Positions 1 to 10,450 of a stretch of 64,000 nt of DNA are shown here, one piece after another. A program made the translations under genes and the position numbers. The notes below the pieces were generated by a model. It searched no databases, had not been told where the DNA came from, and saw only the letters and a program-made list of their open reading frames with translations. This DNA comes from Petrolisthes cinctipes (taxonomy: Eukaryota; Arthropoda; Malacostraca; Decapoda; Porcellanidae): assembly GCA_033782935.1 (NCBI GenBank), contig JAWQEG010001541.1:1-64000 (forward strand), written 5' to 3'. Positions within the stretch are counted from its first letter, which is position 1. Each line of letters begins with the position of its first letter.

Positions 1-116
1 AGTGAATGGAACGTGATAAAGATGAATTAAGTCTACGGAAATTACACGATGTTATTCCAAAGACAGAGAGAAAGAGAGTGAGGTGTTTTTTCTTAGTATG
101 CCAGCCGCCTTTCACA

Positions 117-117
<1 letters not shown>

Positions 118-149
<32 letters not shown>

Positions 150-345
150 ACAAATTACCATCCATAAGAAGAAATGTTGTGTGTCAAAACCATGCATACA
201 TAACTTTAATTAAAGAAAAATATGATAATGGATAGGGTTTAATATACGGGACATAACGAGCTTGACTCAATCCTGTAAAGATACAAATAGGTAAGAACAC
301 ACACACACACAGACACAGACACACACAGTCACACACACACAGACA
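118..345. repeat. (AC)n microsatellites around a LINE 3' end
   Basis: Pure AC dinucleotides run at about 118-144, and an imperfect AC tract with interspersed AG units lies at about 298-345. The second tract starts directly at the end of a LINE 3' fragment, as a similar AC tract does at 8273, so it probably grew from the LINE tail. Confidence 0.9.
165..297 (+). mobile_element. 3'-terminal fragment of CR1/L2-like LINE
   Basis: About 130 bp closely match the sequence at 8150-8262, which ends the LINE fragment described at 7485. Both contain a stretch reading 'acgggacat.acgag.ttgactcaatcctgtaaagat' (gaps mark differences) and both stop at an 'aataggtaagaa' end followed by AC repeats. This is the usual pattern for a severely 5'-truncated non-LTR copy. 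No coding capacity is retained beyond the last residues and the 3' UTR. The clade is inferred from the longer copy. Confidence 0.7.
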
Positions 346-515
346 CACGTAGCTTGTAGACAGACAAGGGGGAGAGGGGGGGGGCATAACTTGTAGACAG
401 ACATGGGGGGAGGGGGGGAGGGGGGAGCGTTTAAGGACCCTATGATCGTGTATGAAATTGGAGGCTTCTGATTCCTCCTGACCATGCCACGAAACAAACA
501 AGCTCCTTCCATATA

Positions 516-695
516 GATGTGTGTGTGTTGTGGGTGTGTGTATGTGTGGTTGTATTTGTGTGTGTGTGTGTGTGTGTGTGAGTATGTGTGTGGGTGTGTG
601 TGTGTGTGTGTGAGTATGTGTGTGGGTGTGTTTGTGTGTGTGTGCTGTGTGTGTGTGAGTATGTGTGTGGGTGTGTGTGTGTGTGTATGTGTGTC
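516..695. repeat. Imperfect (TG)n minisatellite
   Basis: TG dinucleotides are interrupted by regular TATG and GGG units, giving a loose higher-order period. The long His/Thr-rich and Cys/Val-rich open frames here are products of the repeat, not genes. Confidence 0.9.
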
Positions 696-761
696 GTGGC
701 AATATTTGAAGGACTCATTTACCTCTAATTTTCTGACTACATCACACACAGGGTTCCTTAA

Positions 762-976
762 GGGGGTGCGAGAATAGGGGGACAGGTTTGGGGGGAGGTT
801 AGGGGGGTGCGGGAGTAGGGGACGGGCTTGGGGGATGTTTATGGGGGTGCGGGAATAGGGGGACAGGTTTGGGGTGGGTAGAAAGCCTGTCCATATTCCC
901 GCACCCCTCTAACCCTCCCCCCTACTCGCGCACCCCCCAAAACCCCCCCAAGCCCCCCCCCTATTTCCGCACCCCC
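762..976. mobile_element. G-rich foldback element flanked by TTAA
   Basis: A 215-bp segment folds on itself. The left half holds G-rich units of about 45 bp ('gggggtgcgggaataggggg' type); the right half holds the C-rich complement. The outer ends mirror each other (left begins GGGGGTGCG, right ends CGCACCCCC). TTAA sits immediately outside both ends, at 758-761 and 977-980, suggesting a TTAA target duplication. There is no coding capacity. It shares the TTAA-GGGG edge with the MITE family described at 54900. Confidence 0.6.
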
Positions 977-1095
977 TTAAAGGATTACAGTAATATGCTT
1001 TTGATATTTTGGAGTGCAATTAATTCACTCAGAGTATGTCAAAAAAAAAAAAAAAAAAATTGGTGGTCTCTCTCTAACGAAAAAAAGATAGGATT

Positions 1096-1222
<127 letters not shown>

Positions 1223-1311
1223 GTGAAATAACAGAAAAAAAAAATCAGAAATATGTTTGTTGATTTGTCATGAAATTAAAACTCGCTTCTTATACTGGTG
1301 ATACAACTTTA

Positions 1312-1642
1312 TTATTTTCATTATTATTATTATTATTATTTTTAATATTATTATTTTCATTATTATTATTATTATTATTATTTTCATTATTATTATTATT
1401 ATTATTATCATTTTTATTATTATTATTATTTACTCCCTTATCTTCTTCATTAATTAAAAGACACTGTAAATAATTATGTTTTTTTATTTTATTTATTTTT
1501 TCACTTTTTCCTTGTTAAAATTCTAACTTCAATATAAATTCTCCCTGCTTTATGTATTATGTATTAATTTGTATGAGCATTGATTCCCTTGGCATTTTAT
1601 TCATAGTTTTTTTAATTTGAAGATATTTTAATTGCAGATTAT

Positions 1643-1674
<32 letters not shown>

Positions 1675-1932
1675 TTTTTTTTTTTTTTCATTTTTTTTTT
1701 TTGCCAGTTTCTCAATACTTTTTTTTTTCTAATTTGTCTTGTATTCATAGTTTTTAAATTTGAAGATATTTTTTTAATTGTTTTACAGCACTAGTAGATT
1801 ATTCATTATTATTTTTATTATTTATTTATTTTTGCCAGTTTTTCAACACTTTTTTTTTCTAATTTGTATTGTATTCATAGTTTTTTTAATTGGAAATATT
1901 TTAATTTTCTAGTATATTATTCATTATTATCA

Positions 1933-1990
<58 letters not shown>

Positions 1991-2000
1991 TTTTTTTTTT
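1312..2000. repeat. (TTA)n microsatellite cluster
   Basis: TTA/ATT tracts occur at about 1312-1430, 1643-1672 and 1935-1989, separated by T-rich sequence. A block 'cagtttctcaa.a.tttttttt.ctaatttg.ttgtattca' recurs near 1705, 1835 and 2005, so the region grew by duplication of a unit of roughly 130-170 bp that contains the ATT tract. Confidence 0.85.
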
Positions 2001-2093
2001 TGGCAGTTTCTCAACAATTTTTTTTTCTCTCTAATTTGTGTTGTATCCAGATAGAGAATAATTATCATATGTGGAGCCAATCTTATTCTTGTA

Positions 2094-2393
2094 CAGCCAC
2101 CATCAAATATCCTCCAACACTTTCCTTCCATCGTGCAAATAAACCAGTATCATATCAAAATATAATCATACAACACCTTACGTCATCTCAACCCCCTCAA
2201 TTATTATTATTATCATCATAATTATTATTATTATGAGGTGCTGTAAAATATAATCATACAACACCTCAACCCCCTCAATTATTATTATTATTATTATTAT
2301 GAGGTGTTGCAAAATCATACATGTGTTGTTCTTTATGACCAAGATAATTACTACCATGGAAGGAAAGTGTTGGTGGATATTTGATTGTGGCTG
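2094..2393. mobile_element. Palindromic TA-flanked MITE, copy 1
   Basis: The element starts CAGCCACCATCAAATATCC and ends with the complement GGATATTTGATTGTGGCTG. The inverted arms extend about 45 bp or more, through the 'aacactttcc' block. TA lies directly outside each end (2092-2093, 2394-2395) inside a TGTACA context, the target choice typical of Tc1/mariner-type elements. The centre holds ATT microsatellites flanked by 'tgaggtg' and 'cacctca' arms. No transposase is encoded. Confidence 0.75.
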
Positions 2394-2546
2394 TACAGTT
2401 ACTTAATTAACTAGGATTATTTAAGATTATTCAAGGAGGGTAGTACAGTGTAGGGTTGTAAATCTGGAGTAAATGATTCCTTCAAACTATTCCCAGCAAC
2501 AGGCCAAAGGAAAATATAAACAGCATAGATTATTCTACAGTATTAA

Positions 2547-2705
2547 AGGTGTAATTCACTTTGGTTACATTGAGTGCCTTGATTCCTCCAAAGTATGCCA
2601 GGAAACAACAGACCAGATGAACAAAAATAATGGTGTTCTGTTGTTGCTTGGAATAGTTTGGAGGATTCAGCAGTTGCTCCAGATTTACCAACACTGAACT
2701 TCCCC
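2547..2705 (+). mobile_element. TTAA MITE ('CCTCCAAA' family), copy
   Basis: About 159 bp with imperfect inverted arms of roughly 65 bp. One arm holds 'gattcctccaaagtatgcc' and the other the mirrored 'ggaatagtttggaggattc'. TTAA precedes the left end (2543-2546); the right flank is eroded to TATAA. A partial arm of the same family lies just upstream at about 2455-2505 in inverse orientation. Confidence 0.75.
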
Positions 2706-2839
2706 TATAAGGATACAATAAATTATTCACTTCAGTATAAAGTTGTGTTGTAGTTTTATTATTGTCCTACATCTTGTGCGTTTGTTATGATATCTTGAAA
2801 CCAACAGCTTGTATGAATGAATACTTGTGGTCAGTTGTA

Positions 2840-3146
2840 TAGCCACAATCAAATATCCACCAACACTTTCCTTTCATGGTAATAAATATCTAGGTAATAA
2901 AGAACAACACGTCTATGATTTTGCAACACCTCATAATAATGATAATAATTGAGGGGGTTGAGTTGATGTAAGGTGTTGTTGTATGATTATATTTTACAAC
3001 ACCTTATAATAATAATAATAATAATAATAATCATTGAAGGGGTTGAGTTGACGCAAGGTGTTGTTGTTGTATGATTATATTTTGATATGATACTGATTTA
3101 TTTGCACGATGAAAGGAAAGTGTTGTAGGATATTTGCTTGTGGTTG
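2840..3146. mobile_element. Palindromic TA-flanked MITE, copy 2
   Basis: Same family as the element at 2094. It begins TAGCCACAATCAAATATCC, shares the 'ccaacactttcc' arm, and has the same central 'gggggttgagttga' blocks flanking AAT microsatellites. The right end is diverged (tgtggttg), so the TA flank is clear only on the left. Confidence 0.7.
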
Positions 3147-3224
3147 TTTTAAGTTACCTTTACTCCCAAGCACATGATTTCTTTGTCTTTCCTTCAAAAT
3201 ACAGTAGTAAGTTCTGGCTTTTAA

Positions 3225-3379
3225 GGAGGTAATTCACTTTTGTTACATTGGAGTGCCATGATTCCTCCAAAGTATGCCAGGAAACAGACCCAAAATGAAG
3301 AAAAATAATGGTATTCTGTTGCTTGGAATAGTTTGGAGGAATTAGTGGTTCCAGATTTGCCAACACTGAACTTCCCCCT
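3225..3379 (+). mobile_element. TTAA MITE ('CCTCCAAA' family), copy
   Basis: About 155 bp with the family arms 'gattcctccaaagtatgcc' and 'ggaatagtttggaggaatt'. TTAA is at the left edge (3221-3224); the right edge reads CTAAA. Confidence 0.75.
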
Positions 3380-3516
3380 AAAGATTAGGGCCGTATGCAA
3401 AAAAAAAAAAAAAAAAAAAAGAAATACGGTAAATCAATAAAAAATATTCTTGGTGTTGACTTTGTTTGGTAACAATACAATGACTCCCTTCACACCACAC
3501 ATTGTATAGGTATGTA

Positions 3517-3545
3517 CAGTCGGCAGCATAAATTCACGTCCATCT
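3517..3545 (+). mobile_element. Single terminal repeat of a mariner-like MITE
   Basis: The sequence TA-CAGTCGGCAGCATAAATTC matches the TIR of the 211-bp MITE at 24363 (CAGTCGGCCTCAGGAATTC). I found no partner end nearby, so this is a broken copy. Confidence 0.45.
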
Positions 3546-3762
3546 CATCTTGAACCAGTTTTTATTCCAACAACATACATAATTTACCATATGAGAACTA
3601 TATCTGTCATCTCTGTATTAAAATTGTATTACCGTACATCACTATAGCTAATACATACATACACAGGTGGAAATAACATCATACATAATTTACCATATGA
3701 GAACTATATCTGTCATCTCTGTATTAAAATTGTATTACCGTACACCACTATAGCTAATACTG
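3540..3762 (+). repeat. Dispersed repeat with internal 106-bp duplication
   Basis: A block starting 'atacataatttaccatatga' occurs at 3575 and again at 3681 (period 106), each followed by 'gaactatatctgtcatctct'. The same repeat is present in inverse orientation at about 6840-7140, where AAT microsatellites interrupt it. No ORF or terminal repeats were recognised. Confidence 0.75.
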
Positions 3763-3764
3763 TA

Positions 3765-3974
3765 CAGCCACAATCAAATATCCACCAACACTTTCATTCC
3801 ATTGTGCAAAATAATCAGTATCATATCAAAATATAATACAACACCATATGTCTTCACAACCCCCTCAATTATTATTATTATGAGGTGCTGCAAAATCATA
3901 CATGTATTGTTCTTTATTACCAAGATATTTACTACGATGGTGAGAAAGTGTCGGTGGTTATTTGATTGTGGCTG
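3765..3974. mobile_element. Palindromic TA-flanked MITE, copy 3
   Basis: This 210-bp copy of the 2094 family has the clearest ends: CAGCCACAATCAAATATCC on the left and its complement on the right, with TA at 3763-3764 and 3975-3976. The centre keeps the 'aaccccctcaattatt' block. Confidence 0.8.
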
Positions 3975-4075
3975 TACATCTAGTCAGAAAAACAACATTT
4001 GGGAGAACAGAAACAATGGATGGAGTACATTTATTAAGTGAAGAAGCATGTATTAATAACTGAGTTTAAATAAAT

Positions 4076-5536
4076 GTAACACCATACCCCCCACCCCACT
4101 CCCCTACCCCCCCTCTTGATTATCATATAATGACGTCATGATTTGGTGGAGAATGTAGTTCACGTTTTGGTTCATAATTCATTTTTTATTAATTAATCAG
4201 AATTCATTATTATATAATTAAATTCCCCATAATTTTCCCTATATTTTGATATAATAATTTCTTTAATTACGCAATTACTTAACGAAATTAGCGAATATTT
4301 TATATTTATAATGTCCAACCGTGACTAATTGGTACATTGGAGCACTTTGGGTGCTCCAAGGTATCTCAGGCAACACAACTTAATGCAGGAATAATACAGT
4401 TTGGAGGAATCAGTTTGCTCCACAATTATCCTATGGAAATCTGGGTTCCTTTATAGTACTTTGATTCCTCCAAAGTATGTTAGGAAAGAGATTAATTAAT
4501 AAATATAATAGTATCAATCCTGTTGTATGGAATAGTTTGGAGGAATCCAATTGGTCCAGTATTACCACAACCAACACCACAGCTTCGAATGAATTAGCTT
4601 CGAATGAATCAACTTGGTGAACCATTTTAGAGGGGGTGGAATATTAGGGGGGTATGGGGGGTGTAGGGAGAGGGTGGTGTATTAGTGGGGTATGGGGGGT
4701 GTAGGGGTGGTAGCTTCGAAGCTGATTCACTCATTCGAAGCTGGTTCATACTAAGCTATCACCCCTACACCTCCCCAATCACCCACTTTCAACCACTCCC
4801 TACACCCTCTCTGAAATGGTTCACCAAGTAGATTGTAATCGAAGCTGATTCACACATTCGAAGCTGGTTTATTCAAAGTTATCCCCTCCCCACCCTTTAC
4901 ACCCCCCCATACACCCCTAATATTCCACCCCCTCCCTACACCCCCCCATACCCCCCTAATATTCCACCCCCTCCCTACACCCCCTTTAGAATGGTTCACC
5001 AAGTTGATTCATTCGAAGCTAATTCATTCGAAGCTGTGGTGTTGATTGTGGTAATACTGGACCAATTGGATTCCTCCAAACTATTCCATACAACAGGATT
5101 GATACTATTATATTTATTAATTAATTCTCTTTCCTGACATACTTTGGAGGAATCAAAGTACTATAAAGGAACCAGATTTCCATAGGGTAATTGTGGAGCA
5201 AACTGATTCCTCCAAACTGTATTATTCCTGCATTAAGTTGTGTTGCCTGAGATACCTTGGAGCACCCAAAGTGCTCCAATGCACCAATTAGTCACGGTTG
5301 GAAATTATAAATATAAAATATTCGCTAATTTCGTTAATTAATTGCGTAATTAAAGAAATTATTATATCAAAATTTAGAGAAAATTACGGGAAATTTAATT
5401 ATATAATAATTATTTCAAAATAATTAATGATAAATGATTTATGAACCAAAACGTGAACTACATTCTCCACCAAATCATGACGTCATTATACGATAATCAA
5501 GGGGGAAAGGGGAGTTGGGTGGGGGGTATTATGTTA
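4076..5536. mobile_element. 1.46 kb near-perfect palindrome (foldback element)
   Basis: The left arm (4076 to about 4790) and the right arm (about 4800-5536) are reverse complements over roughly 700 bp with scattered differences. Matching landmarks include the 'gtggagaatgtagttcacgt' block (about 4145) and its complement (about 5450), and 'gaatgaatcaacttggtgaa' (about 4604) with its complement (about 4990). The centre holds G-rich/C-rich repeats and 'attcgaagctg' units. Each arm contains two copies of the CCTCCAAA-type motif, so smaller elements or their parents are embedded. No ORF. This resembles foldback (FB-like) elements in structure only. Confidence 0.75.
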
Positions 5537-5770
5537 GGGGGGTTAGGGGCATGGGTGGGAGGGAGGGGGTATGGGTAGAGTGGATGGGGGTAGGGGGGAG
5601 GGTAAGTCAACTCAGTAACCCCATTTATGGACTGCCATTCAAACATTAATTTTCAGCCAACATTCTCTCTATAAGTGATGCCAAGTATGGGAAATTTTCA
5701 CTAGACATGGGGAATCAGAGGTACCAATGGGGATATTATAGAAATTTCGTCAAGCAGACCTGGCAACACT

Positions 5771-5772
<2 letters not shown>

Positions 5773-5807
<35 letters not shown>

Positions 5808-5892
5808 CTCTACACATAACCCCTCCTTTACACCCCACACCTCTCCCCTACCCTCACCCTCCTCTATTACCTCTCTCTCTCTCTCTCTCTCT
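5773..5892. repeat. (CT)n microsatellites
   Basis: CT tracts at about 5773-5808 and 5871-5892 flank a C-rich stretch of about 60 bp. Confidence 0.9.
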
Positions 5893-5904
5893 TTGTAATG
5901 ATGT

Positions 5905-6110
5905 CATAATATGGTTTGAACGAATCAGTTTGCTCCAAAATTACCCTAGAGAGATCAGAGGTCCCTTGTAGTATCCTTGGAGTACATTGATTACTCCAAA
6001 ATATGTCAGGAAACAGGATTAATTAATAAATATCATAATGGTATCTATCTACCCTGTTGCCTGGAATAGCTTGGAGGAATCAAGTTGCTCCAATATTGCC
6101 ACCAAACCCA
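5905..6110 (+). mobile_element. Fragment related to the foldback arm / CCTCCAAA MITE
   Basis: The sequence 'cagtttgctccaaaattacc', then 'ttgattactccaaaatatgt', then 'tggaatagcttggaggaatc' follows the same order as the inner arm of the palindrome at 4415-4570. It is a diverged copy without clear edges. Confidence 0.65.
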
Positions 6111-6220
6111 TTTATTTCATGGGATAATTATAAGTATTTATATATTTCGTTTTTACCAAGGAAATTGAAACACATCATTATTATTTATTTATTTATTATC
6201 ATTATTGGACAGCAAGCACG

Positions 6221-6620
<400 letters not shown>

Positions 6621-6710
6621 ACAAAAAACATACATATAACCAATATTTCAGTAAACTTCAGTATGCTTCAGCAGGGTTCTGGAGGCTTCAGGAAGTGAAA
6701 GAAAGAGTTT

Positions 6711-6713
6711 AAA

Positions 6714-6787
<74 letters not shown>

Positions 6788-6927
6788 CATATCTATGAAG
6801 AAATTATATATTGTATGAAATTTATGTTGATTATTAAATGAAATACAATTATGTATATGTATTAGTGATGTTTTAATACAATTGTAATTCAGAGATGACA
6901 GATATAGTTCTCATTTGAAAAATTAAA

Positions 6928-6994
<67 letters not shown>

Positions 6995-7029
6995 TATAAT
7001 AATAATAATAGTTCTCATTTGTTGAATTA

Positions 7030-7080
<51 letters not shown>
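6711..7080. repeat. (ATT)n and (AAT)n microsatellites
   Basis: ATT tract at about 6711-6788 and AAT tracts at about 6929-7002 and 7030-7080. The latter two interrupt an inverse copy of the dispersed repeat described at 3540. Confidence 0.95.
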
Positions 7081-7081
<1 letters not shown>

Positions 7082-7163
7082 GTTCTCATGTGGTAAATTA
7101 AATATGCTGTTAGAATAAAAACTGGTTCAGAATGCAACTATCTGGTCATATTAACATTATTAA

Positions 7164-7318
7164 GGTGGTAATTCACTTTTGGTACATTGGAGTGCCTTGA
7201 TTCATCCAAAGTATGTCAGGAAACAGGACCACTGATGAACAAATATAATAGTGTTCTGTTGCTTGGAATATTTTGGAGGATTTAGTTGCTCCAGATTTAC
7301 CAACACAAAATTTTCCCT
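7164..7318 (+). mobile_element. TTAA MITE ('CCTCCAAA' family), copy
   Basis: 155 bp with TTAA directly outside both ends (7160-7163 and 7319-7322). The left end begins GGTGGTAATTCAC and the right end ends TTTTCCC. Family arm motifs are 'gattcatccaaagtatgtc' and 'ttggaatattttggagga'. Confidence 0.75.
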
Positions 7319-7364
7319 TTAAATATGTACAGGAGATGGATGCGAATTTATGTTACCGTCTGTA

Positions 7365-7367
<3 letters not shown>

Positions 7368-7451
<84 letters not shown>

Positions 7452-7462
7452 TACACACACAC
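7368..7462. repeat. (CT)n-(AC)n compound microsatellite
   Basis: CT dinucleotides at about 7368-7444 pass directly into AC at about 7444-7462. Confidence 0.95.
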
Positions 7463-7484
7463 TTAATTAACTTAATTTTATTAA

Positions 7485-8102
7485 GTTTGGAAAAAGTGAG
7501 AGAAGACCAAATTTTCAATATAAACTTGGAAACAAAATATTAAATGAAGCAGAGAAAGAAACAGACTTAGGGTTAATGATAAATAAGAAATTGACACCAG
7601 ATGATTATATAAATGAAAAAGTGAGAAACATGTATGCATTGTCAGTAAATATGAAAGTGGCCTTCACTTATATAGACGAAGAAATGGTCAAGAAAATAAT
7701 AACATAATATGCTGCAGTAGTATAGAACCCACATTACAAGAAACATATCACCAAATTAGAAAAAGTACGAAGAGCAGCAACAAGATGGCTACCAAGTCTA
7801 AGAGAACTAAGCTATGAAGAAAGACTAAAGAAACTAAAATTACCTAAACTAGAAGAAAGACGAAAGAGAGGAGATATGATTATAATTTACAAATGTGTCA
7901 CAGAAAAAGAAAAGATAGATATAAAAAAACTTGTATCAACAAGGAATACCTACAATGAGAGGACATAGTATGAAATTAATTAAAAGAAGAGGAGATAAAG
8001 ATGTACAGAAATATAGTTTCCAAATAGAGTACTAGACGAATGGAACAAATTACCAGAAGAAGTGGTGTGTGCCAAAAACATACATACACACACACACACA
8101 AA

Positions 8103-8134
<32 letters not shown>

Positions 8135-8262
8135 CAGAAGTAGTGAGTGGTGTGTGTCAAAAACATACACAACTCTAAAGAAAAATATGATAATTGTGTT
8201 TTAAAATACGGGACATTACGAGTTTGACTCAATCCTGTAAAGATACAAATAGGTAAGAATAA
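7485..8262 (+). pseudogene. CR1/L2-like LINE, 3' end of ORF2 and 3' UTR
   Basis: Translation on the plus strand, with internal stops and frameshifts, gives the conserved tail of jockey/CR1/L2-group ORF2 proteins: LEKVRRAATRWLPSLRELSY, then EERLKKLKLPKLEERRKRGD (about 7757-7880), and further on VLDEWNKLPEEVV (about 8030). This region follows the RT thumb and carries no catalytic residues. The 3' UTR ends with duplicated 'aataggtaagaa' at about 8250. The 5' part is missing, as expected of 5'-truncated LINE insertions. A shorter copy of the same 3' end lies at 165-297. Clade assignment within the CR1/L2/jockey group is not certain. Confidence 0.75.
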
Positions 8263-8300
8263 ATAGGTAAGAAAACACACACACATACACACGTACACAA
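8073..8300. repeat. AC-rich short tracts within the LINE tail
   Basis: AC/ACAT tracts at about 8081-8102, 8115-8133 and 8273-8300. The first two interrupt a duplicated 'agaagtggtgtgtgccaaaaa' type segment (8058 and 8139), pointing to local duplication. Confidence 0.7.
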
Positions 8301-8319
8301 ACTTGAGAAAGGTGAGATA

Positions 8320-10450
8320 ACAACATACATATACCAGACCTTCATCTCCACACTGAAGGTAGCCTCGGCACGTCGCACACCCTCCCTAACAAAATGCCCA
8401 AACATAGAACCCCCCCTCCCCCCCCCCCCACACACACACTCTACATCTCAATCCCCCAATCCCTGTTGGAGGAGGGAGCCCCCCATCGCATCTCCTTGTG
8501 TGACTACGAGGAGTACAGCTATGTTTACATCCATAGCAAGGCCCGACAGCAAAAGCTGGTTTACCCCTGCCACTTCACTACCGGGCAAACTCCCCCTCCA
8601 GCATTCAGCCAGCCATGGGCCACACTCAATGCAGGCCCCTCCTCCAAGGACTGTGAAACCTTGTCCACTTTTCAAGCATTCACCACACTCCTCCACTCGT
8701 TTCTATCACCTTGCACCTAAGATATAACTCTTCTACAGAGCTCCTTTCACAGCGTCCATCCATCTCCTCTGTGGCCTTCCTCTCCTCCTTACACCTCCCA
8801 CATTTGAGCCACCTATCCTCTTTACCATTATATTCTCCTCCTTCTCTCCACATGTCCAAACCAGCTTAACACATTCTGCTCTGCCCCACCTGTTAGCTCT
8901 CTCACTACATCTGTCCTTCTCCCCACTTCCTCATTCCTGACTCTGTCCATTCGAGTCACACCACACATGCTTCTCAGACATCTCATCTCTACTGCATTCA
9001 ACCTTCTTTTCTCACTTTCTCCCATATTCCATGTTTCCGCTCCATACAGTACAGTAGGCACTGCTATCCCTTCGTACAACTTCCTCTTTACGTCCATTCT
9101 AAGTGACTTACAGTCAAACATCCTATTCATTCCTCCTAGCACCTTTCCTACCTCATTTACTCTACATTTTACCTCTGTCTCTATTTTACTACCCACCATC
9201 ACCTTTGACCCCAAATACTTAAAGCACTCCACCTCCTCCTATATTTCACCATCTAGCATTATATTCATCCTTCTATCCTTTGCTCCACTCCTAGATCTCA
9301 TTACCTTGCTCTTTGCCTCGTTCACTCTCAGTTTCCTCCTGCACACCCGTCCAAACTCTTGCACTAACATACTCAGTTCCTTTTCTGACTCTGCCACTAT
9401 CTCAGTCCTCTCTCCATCACCCTAGCATTTAAATACCTCTCTTACCACTCTGTCCATAAAAAATATTAAACAACCATGGTGGCATCACACAGCCTTGACA
9501 AAGTCCTACCTTTACTTCCCACTGTAACACATGCTCTACTGTTCACATAGAAACTTTTCACCCCTCTCAATAATCCCTCCCCCCTCCAGCCCGTACAACT
9601 GCAAAACCTTCCACAATCCATTTCTATCAGTTCTATCATATGCTTTCTCGAGATCCATAAATGCCCATACTACTTCTTTACTTTTATCTAATTATTTTTC
9701 ACACACCTGCCTTACTGCAAATATCTGGTCCACACAACCTCTTCCTCTCCTAAAGCCACCTTGCTCTTCACTAATCACAGCCTCCGTACCCTCTCTGACT
9801 CTCTTTATCAGCACCTTCCCATACAGCTTTCCTACTACACTTAACAGGCTTAAACCCCTGAAACTCGTACATTGGTATCTATCCCCCTTTCCCTTATATA
9901 GAGGTACTACACAAGCACTCACCCATTCTACAACCACTCCATCATACTTGTTCCACCATATTTCAGTCATTCTACAGTGCATCCATCCAAACCTGAAGCT
10001 TTCCCTGTTTTCATCTCTCTCATTGCCTCCTTCACCTCCATCTTTCCCTGTTTTCATCTCTCTAATTGCCTCCTCCACCTCCATCTTTCCCTGTTTTCAT
10101 CTCTCTCATTGCCTCCTCCACCTCCTTCTTTCCCTGTTTTCATCTCTCTCATTGCCTCCTCCACCTCCATCTTTCCCTGTTTTCATCTCTCTAATTGCCT
10201 CCTCCACCTCCATCTTTCCCTGTTTTCATCTCTCTCATTGCCTCCTCCACCTCCTTCTTTCCCTGTTTTCATCTCTCTCATTGCCTCCTCCACTTCCTTC
10301 TTTCTTATCGGCTCCTCATTTAATCCCTCCAACCTGTTTACTCCATTTCCCCTTCCAAGCACAACAATTAAGTGTTGTGCATATATTACCTCCTAGTGAA
10401 GACCTGTTAAGGACTCTGGATTGTACACGTGTACCATTGTGTTGTTGGTG
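8320..10450 (-). pseudogene. RTE-like LINE, RT region, heavily mutated
   Basis: Minus-strand frames give a LINE reverse transcriptase in pieces. At about 9950-9700 are the finger motifs PLYKGKGD, LSLLSVVGKLYGKVL and EEQGGFRRGRGCVDQ. At 9232-8828 is the C-terminal region with ECFKYLGSKV, VLYGAETW, MRCLRSMCGVTRMDRVRNEE and SWFGHVERR, followed by GGVRRRGRPQRRWMDAVKG. These are hallmarks of RTE-type LINEs common in crustaceans. Several frameshifts are present. The catalytic FADD segment is missing: the frame passes from MERGLR to VAESEKEL near 9404. A 43-bp tandem repeat interrupts the region just upstream of the fingers. The 3' UTR probably runs to about 8320. The endonuclease half is not here; a 5' fragment of the same type lies at 22930-23310. 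Confidence 0.8.
10003..10310 (-). repeat. 43-bp minisatellite, seven copies, inside LINE ORF
   Basis: 'ccctgttttcatctctct' starts at 10003, 10046, 10089, 10132, 10175, 10218 and 10261, an exact 43-bp period. On the coding (minus) strand each unit corresponds to a stretch like VEEAMREMKTGK. Unit variants (c/a after 'ctctct', and 'ccatc' versus 'ccttc') follow the order 1-2-3, 4-5-6, 7, so a 129-bp trimer was duplicated. One unit shifts the frame; six extra units (258 bp) do not. Confidence 0.95.

Noticed and set aside
184..777. Overlapping His/Thr-rich and Cys/Val-rich ORFs on both strands
   Set aside because: They are direct translations of AC/TG microsatellite in different frames; no conserved domain.
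8394..8727. Plus- and minus-strand ORFs of 75-108 residues
   Set aside because: They fall in the probable 3' UTR of the minus-strand RTE-like LINE and match no known domain.
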